Shown here in pieces: positions 60,279 through 64,000 of a stretch of DNA of 64,000 bases. The stretch is taken from assembly GCA_028277405.1 (NCBI GenBank), contig JANQGH010000050.1, forward strand, positions 62,001 through 126,000. Direction: 5' to 3'. The notes under the pieces were generated by a model. It was not told the origin of the DNA. It saw nothing but the letters and a program-made list of their open reading frames with translations, and did not search any database. The translations under genes were made by a program, and so were the position numbers. The number at the start of each line of letters is the position of its first letter. Within the stretch, counting starts at the first letter, position 1. This stretch comes from Alphaproteobacteria bacterium. GTDB lineage: Bacteria; Pseudomonadota; Alphaproteobacteria; DSM-16000; Inquilinaceae.

Positions 60279-61409
60279 TCAGCTTCCCGGTTGCCGGCGA
60301 TCGAAGAGCATCGAGACGGGCTTGTGGTCGCTGGTCATCGCGTACCGAGGGCGCGGCCCGGTGATCGCGTGATGGACGTCGTGCTCGACATAGCCGCCGC
60401 CCGGGCGCGCCCGATAGGCCGCCTTGGTGTCGCCGTCTCGACCGGTGAGGCTCTGGCTGAACAGAATATGGTCCAGCAAGATTCTGGGGTTTCGGCCCGG
60501 ATCGATCCGGTCCTCGAAGAAGACCGTCCAGCGCTCCGATTCCTCCAGATCGAACAGGGCATGGTTTAGAAAGCGCCGTGCGAAGAAGACCTCGCCCTGA
60601 AGGGTGCTGATCAGGTCGTGGTACAGGAACCGACGCTCGATCACTTCCTTGCCGGGCCCGTCATTCAGGTCGCCGGCAACGATGATCGCCGCGTTGGCGT
60701 CCTCCTCGAACCGTTGATCGATATAGTGGCGGACGTCGGCACACTCGGTGCTGATCTTCACCCGTGCCTTGATGACCTCGGCCACCAGCTCCGGGTTGTT
60801 TTCGAAGAATGACGGGTCGGATGCGTCGCCATTGGGTCTTACCCCTGTGTACTTGCTCTTGAGATGACAGCCGACGATTTCCATCGCTGCGCCACCGATC
60901 TCAACCAGAAGAACTTGGGGGTGACGCCAATGGCGGTGATTCCTGTCGATCTCGAACTCCAGGTGACCCCCGGCCAGCTTGGGGAATGATACGTCCCATC
61001 TGCCTTTCGCGTGCGCCCCGTTGGAGTTCTGTTCGGTGTGGTGTTGCCAGATATCGAGATGCAGCAGCGATGCGTTGATGTCGCGGTCTTGCTTGACCAG
61101 GAACCATAGCCATTGCCGGCCGTTTCCCCTGGCCGAGCCGGACATGCCGTAGTCCCTGCGGTCGTCGGTTCCCCGCGTCACAAGATTGTATCCCGGGGCG
61201 GCCTGGTCGAAGAACGCGCGTGCCCGTGCTTCACCGTTGGGGCCTTCGCTGACAAACAAGATGTCCGCATCGAGCGCGGCGATCTCGTCGCGGATGGCCG
61301 CGAATCGACGCTCGGCTTTTCGTTTCCGGCGAGGATCGGTGTCGGCCAGTCGGTCGATCAGCTTGTCGGCGTGCTCAATGTTCCAACTGGTCAGCTTGAA
61401 CGTGTCCAT
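60279..61409 (-). CDS. Endonuclease/exonuclease/phosphatase family protein
   Basis: A 376-residue protein of the EEP fold. Motifs are KLTSWNIEHADKLIDRL at the N-terminus (Asn metal site), DADILFVSEGPNGEA near 60 (Glu ligand), IVGCHLKSKYTG near 185, IIVAGDLNDGPGKEVIE near 250 (the Asp-Leu-Asn motif), and YAMTSDHKPVSMLFD at the end (catalytic His). Substrate could be nucleic acid or a phosphoester; nothing nearby decides it. ATG at 61409 is used because GGGAGG lies upstream and the fold starts there. 60180-60278 holds nothing I recognise. Confidence 0.88.
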   Translation of the reverse strand: MDTFKLTSWNIEHADKLIDRLADTDPRRKRKAERRFAAIRDEIAALDADILFVSEGPNGEARARAFFDQAAPGYNLVTRGTDDRRDYGMSGSARGNGRQWLWFLVKQDRDINASLLHLDIWQHHTEQNSNGAHAKGRWDVSFPKLAGGHLEFEIDRNHRHWRHPQVLLVEIGGAAMEIVGCHLKSKYTGVRPNGDASDPSFFENNPELVAEVIKARVKISTECADVRHYIDQRFEEDANAAIIVAGDLNDGPGKEVIERRFLYHDLISTLQGEVFFARRFLNHALFDLEESERWTVFFEDRIDPGRNPRILLDHILFSQSLTGRDGDTKAAYRARPGGGYVEHDVHHAITGPRPRYAMTSDHKPVSMLFDRRQPGS

Positions 61410-61603
61410 GGCTGCTGCCTCCCCCAGTGCTACCCTCTTGTACCGGCCTTGCGTTAACTCAACGTCCATTTCTCTTGGAGAAATAGACGGTCAATGCGGA
61501 CGGGGCCGATCAAGGAAGGTTCGGTCCGGGCACGCAAAGGCTGCTAGCCCGTGGCGCCGGATGCCGCTGGCGTTCCTCGTCCGCCCTTCCTATATTCCGC
61601 GCC

Positions 61604-62743
61604 ATGAACAGCCTTGGTTTCGAAAAGCAGCCGCGCGACACGCGCGTCGTGGTCGCCATGTCCGGCGGCGTCGACAGCTCGGTGACGGCTGCCCTGTTGG
61701 CCGAACAGGGCTACGACACCGTCGGCATCACGCTGCAGCTTTACGATCATGGGCTGGCGGTGCAGCGCAAGGGCGCCTGCTGTGCCGGGCAGGACATTTA
61801 CGACGCGCGTCAGGTGGCCGACCAGATCGGCTTTCCGCACTATGTGCTGGACTATGAGAGCCGCTTTTCCGACGCGGTGATGGACGATTTCGCGGACAGC
61901 TATCTGCGCGGCGAGACGCCGATCCCCTGCGTGCGCTGCAATCAGCGGGTCAAGTTCCGCGATCTGCTGGCGACCGCGCGCGACCTTGGCGCCGACTGTC
62001 TCGCGACCGGCCATTATGTCCGGCGGGTCGACGGTCCGAAGGGTCCCGCGATGCTGCGTGCCGCTGACGTCAGCAAGGACCAGAGTTACTTCCTGTTCGC
62101 CACGACGCCGCAGCAGCTCGATTTCCTGCGCTTTCCGCTTGGCGGCCTCGACAAGGCCGAGACGCGGGCCCATGGCGAGCGGCTGGGCCTGTCGATCGCG
62201 GAAAAGCCGGACAGCCAGGACATCTGCTTCGTGCCCGACGGGCGCTATGCCAGCGTCGTCGAACGGCTGCGGCCGGGCGCGGTGGAGCCGGGCGAGATCG
62301 TCGACCAGGCGGGCACGGTGCTCGGCCGGCATGACGGCATCATCCGTTACACCATCGGCCAGCGGCGCGGCCTCCAACTCGGCCATCAGGTGTCCGGCGG
62401 CGAACCGCTTTACGTGGTCGGCCTCGATGCCGAACGGCATCGCGTGATCGTGGGGCCGAAATCGGCGCTTGGCCGCGACCGGGTGGTCGTGCGCGAGGTC
62501 AACTGGCTGGGCGATGCACCACTCGACCAGCGTGCCGAACGGGTCGAGGTAAAACTGCGTTCAGCCCAGCCGGCCGTGCCGGCCAGCGTGCGTGGTCTCG
62601 GGGACGGCGCCGCCGAAATCCTGCTCGACGCGCCCCAGGATGGCGTGGCGCCGGGGCAGGCGGCGGTGTTTTGTCGTGGCGACCGTGTGCTGGGCGGCGG
62701 CTGGATCGCCAGTGCCCATCTGACCGAAGCCTTGGCAGCCTGA
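61604..62743 (+). CDS. mnmA: tRNA-specific 2-thiouridylase
   Basis: Thiolates U34 of tRNA-Lys, -Glu and -Gln, using sulfur relayed from a cysteine desulfurase. The 379-residue protein has the PP-loop [20 protein letters not shown] near residue 15, the paired cysteines in [16 protein letters not shown] and [15 protein letters not shown], and [14 protein letters not shown] near 245. Its sulfur need ties it functionally to the Fe-S island just upstream, though it is a separate transcription unit. Confidence 0.97.
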   Translation: MNSLGFEKQPRDTRVVVAMSGGVDSSVTAALLAEQGYDTVGITLQLYDHGLAVQRKGACCAGQDIYDARQVADQIGFPHYVLDYESRFSDAVMDDFADSYLRGETPIPCVRCNQRVKFRDLLATARDLGADCLATGHYVRRVDGPKGPAMLRAADVSKDQSYFLFATTPQQLDFLRFPLGGLDKAETRAHGERLGLSIAEKPDSQDICFVPDGRYASVVERLRPGAVEPGEIVDQAGTVLGRHDGIIRYTIGQRRGLQLGHQVSGGEPLYVVGLDAERHRVIVGPKSALGRDRVVVREVNWLGDAPLDQRAERVEVKLRSAQPAVPASVRGLGDGAAEILLDAPQDGVAPGQAAVFCRGDRVLGGGWIASAHLTEALAA

Positions 62744-62747
62744 CGAC

Positions 62748-63062
62748 ATGACCGATGCAACCAGCCTCACCGCGCTGACCGACCGTGTGCGCACCCTGGT
62801 CGGCCAGCAATCGCCCCTCGGCCATACCCTGACCCTCGATCTGGGCGATACCGGCCGCGTCTTCGTGGACGGGACCGACGCCGACAGCGTGGTCGACAAT
62901 CGCGAGACGTTGGCCGCCTGCACGATCACGCTATCCGCCGAAACGCTCGCCGGCCTGTTAGACGGAACCGTGGACGGGGGTGCGGCGTTCATGAATGGCC
63001 AGATCAAGGTCGCCGGCGATTTCCAGGTCGCCTTGGCACTGGCGGGCATGCTCTCCGAGTAG
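62748..63062 (+). CDS. SCP2 sterol-binding domain protein
   Basis: A 104-residue single-domain SCP2-like protein. The features are GHTLTLDLGDTGRVFVDGTD, then CTITLSAETLAGLLDGTVDG and AAFMNGQIKVAGDFQVALAL. SCP2 domains bind lipids in a hydrophobic tunnel; in proteobacteria they occur in ubiquinone-related and lipid-handling contexts. It starts 5 bases after the mnmA stop, so it is probably co-transcribed, with no obvious functional link. Confidence 0.9.
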   Translation: MTDATSLTALTDRVRTLVGQQSPLGHTLTLDLGDTGRVFVDGTDADSVVDNRETLAACTITLSAETLAGLLDGTVDGGAAFMNGQIKVAGDFQVALALAGMLSE

Positions 63063-63096
63063 GGTTCCGCCTATCGTATCAGACGGTGTTCGGCGA

Positions 63097-63510
63097 TCAC
63101 CGCCATACCGACAAGATGGCCGACAAGATCAGGATCAAAACCGCCTGCGCCCCGATCGCCAGGAAGAAGGCGCTCCATCGGCGCAGAAACGCGTAGCCTG
63201 GCAGGGCCGTCGCTATGCAAAAGCTGATGGCCACGAACAGGCCAAGTTCCAGCCCGTCGCCAAGCGATGCGACGGCCAATCCGCGCTGCAGCCCGGCGAG
63301 GCCGATCGTGAGCACAATCATGCAGACCAGCCCGATCGCATAGGTGTATCCGGGAACCTCTTTGGCATGGGCCTTCTTGTCGGTTGCGCCGTAGGCCTTT
63401 GCCCAAGGCTCCCCGAACAAGACGAGGAACCAGAGGGTGAGAAACGCTTGCCCGACGATCACGCAGACGATGATCGCCAACCAGTTCAGGCCATCGAAGT
63501 TCATTTCCAT
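63097..63510 (-). CDS. DUF1761 domain-containing membrane protein
   Basis: A 137-residue protein with about four hydrophobic helices: GLNWLAIIVCVIVGQAFLTL, YAIGLVCMIVLTIGLAGL, GLFVAISFCIATALPGYAFL and AFFLAIGAQAVLILILSAIL. DUF1761 has the FGEPWAKAYG loop between the first two helices seen here. Function unknown. Adjacent ATGs at 63513, 63510 and 63504 are possible starts. Same strand as the SRPBCC gene upstream of it, 70 bases away. Confidence 0.83.
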   Translation of the reverse strand: MEMNFDGLNWLAIIVCVIVGQAFLTLWFLVLFGEPWAKAYGATDKKAHAKEVPGYTYAIGLVCMIVLTIGLAGLQRGLAVASLGDGLELGLFVAISFCIATALPGYAFLRRWSAFFLAIGAQAVLILILSAILSVWR

Positions 63511-63583
63511 CACGTACTCCTGCCAATGTCAGAGGGCCGCATCGGGCAGCCTTGAGCGGTTTGTAGGGATACAGATCCCGTCG

Positions 63584-64000
63584 CTAGGGTGTGTTCGCAC
63601 CGTCGGCGAACGCCGCGAATGCCGGCAACACGAGGTTCCAGCCGCGTTCAAACAAGGCGACGCGCTCTTTCCAAAGATCGGCCAGCGCGCTGTCGCCTTC
63701 TGAATGGGTGATTTCGACGAGCGTTCCTGTCCGGTCGGCGGCAAAGTTGACGCTGACCAATGTGGGGCCGGCCCCCTTGCCGGGATTCCAGGTATAGGTG
63801 ATGGTCTTCGGTGGGTCGCAGGTCACGACCTCACCCAGTTCGAACTCGTCGCCATTTGAGGCGCGCTCCCAAAACCGCCCGCCAGCGACGGGGTCCAGCA
63901 GAATACGGGAATCATCGAAGCGCCGATGGCCGGGCGGCCACCAGAGATCGACGTGCCGGGTGAAAACGTCGAACGCGTGGGCAGCGGCGCAGCGGACACG
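63584..64000 (-). CDS. SRPBCC (AHSA1/START-like) protein, 5' end outside window
   Basis: The visible 138 residues run off the window at the N-terminal side. AHAFDVFTRHVDLWWPPGHR, then AGGRFWERASNGDEFELGEV and YTWNPGKGAGPTLVSVNF match the Bet v1-like SRPBCC fold of the AHSA1 type, a hydrophobic-pocket domain often seen beside ArsR-type regulators or in stress loci. Full-length proteins are usually 140-170 residues, so about 10-30 are missing. Ligand unknown. Confidence 0.85.
   Translation of the reverse strand, partial: RVRCAAAHAFDVFTRHVDLWWPPGHRRFDDSRILLDPVAGGRFWERASNGDEFELGEVVTCDPPKTITYTWNPGKGAGPTLVSVNFAADRTGTLVEITHSEGDSALADLWKERVALFERGWNLVLPAFAAFADGANTP

Overview
The window is a dense, high-GC stretch of chromosome from an alphaproteobacterium, most likely of the Rhodospirillales or a neighbouring order. 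This is inferred from gene content and order: a NDUFA12-type complex I accessory subunit, the aroQ-accB-accC-aat block, rne beside mrcA and prfB, a class II (B12-dependent) ribonucleotide reductase, an isocitrate lyase divergent from an ScfR/RamB-type regulator, and a cysE-iscR-iscS-fdx-sufBCDST cluster. I see no rRNA, tRNA, CRISPR array or intact insertion sequence. Nearly all the DNA is coding.

Layout. 1-3130: nrdJ, 3' end cut by the window edge. 3.3-8.6 kb: a DUF1127 protein with a terminator, NDUFA12, an MlaD-type lipid-transport protein, a DUF2155 protein, then aat, accC, accB and aroQ on the minus strand. 8.7-17.3 kb: a Sel1/TPR protein, a HAD hydrolase, maiA, a DsbA-like/DUF1007/Ni-Co transporter operon, a BepA-like M48 protease, a gamma-glutamyltransferase-like lipoprotein and a class I aminotransferase. 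17.3-25.3 kb: mtgA, rne, a gene-free leader of about 0.8 kb, mrcA, and prfB with its programmed +1 frameshift. 25.4-30.05 kb: an accessory island. 30.07-50.4 kb: metabolic and housekeeping genes (BASS transporter, fadD, DUF455, phoD, DUF4170, aceA/scfR, GFA protein, flavin oxidoreductase/LysR, bcp, glnE, a giant AsmA-like protein, tyrS, an alpha/beta hydrolase). 50.5-60.2 kb: the Fe-S cluster assembly island. 60.3-64 kb: an endonuclease/exonuclease/phosphatase-family protein, mnmA, an SCP2 protein, DUF1761 and a truncated SRPBCC protein.

The strongest candidate for a poorly described system is the island at 25.4-29.7 kb. A 1302-residue protein carries a caspase-like CHAT protease domain with a visible His/Cys dyad, a STAND-type P-loop NTPase, and a TPR sensor of five near-identical 41-residue repeats. 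It overlaps and is translationally coupled to a 124-residue protein with one membrane segment. A 21-bp near-perfect palindrome lies just upstream. The logic is that of a sensor-switch-protease module with a membrane-anchored partner, probably in antiphage defence or controlled cell death. That role is inference; the domains and operon structure are read from the sequence.

The Fe-S island is the best example of genes working together. cysE supplies O-acetylserine for cysteine. IscR is the Fe-S-sensing repressor. An IscS-type and a SufS-type desulfurase supply sulfur, SufBCD is the scaffold, and SufT, an A-type carrier and a ferredoxin finish or use the clusters. A near-consensus Type 1 IscR site precedes sufB, and a degenerate copy overlaps a good promoter before cysE, so one regulator probably governs the whole cluster. 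An unrecognised 89-residue membrane protein sits between sufB and sufC, and a chorismate mutase without a standard start codon sits after sufT.
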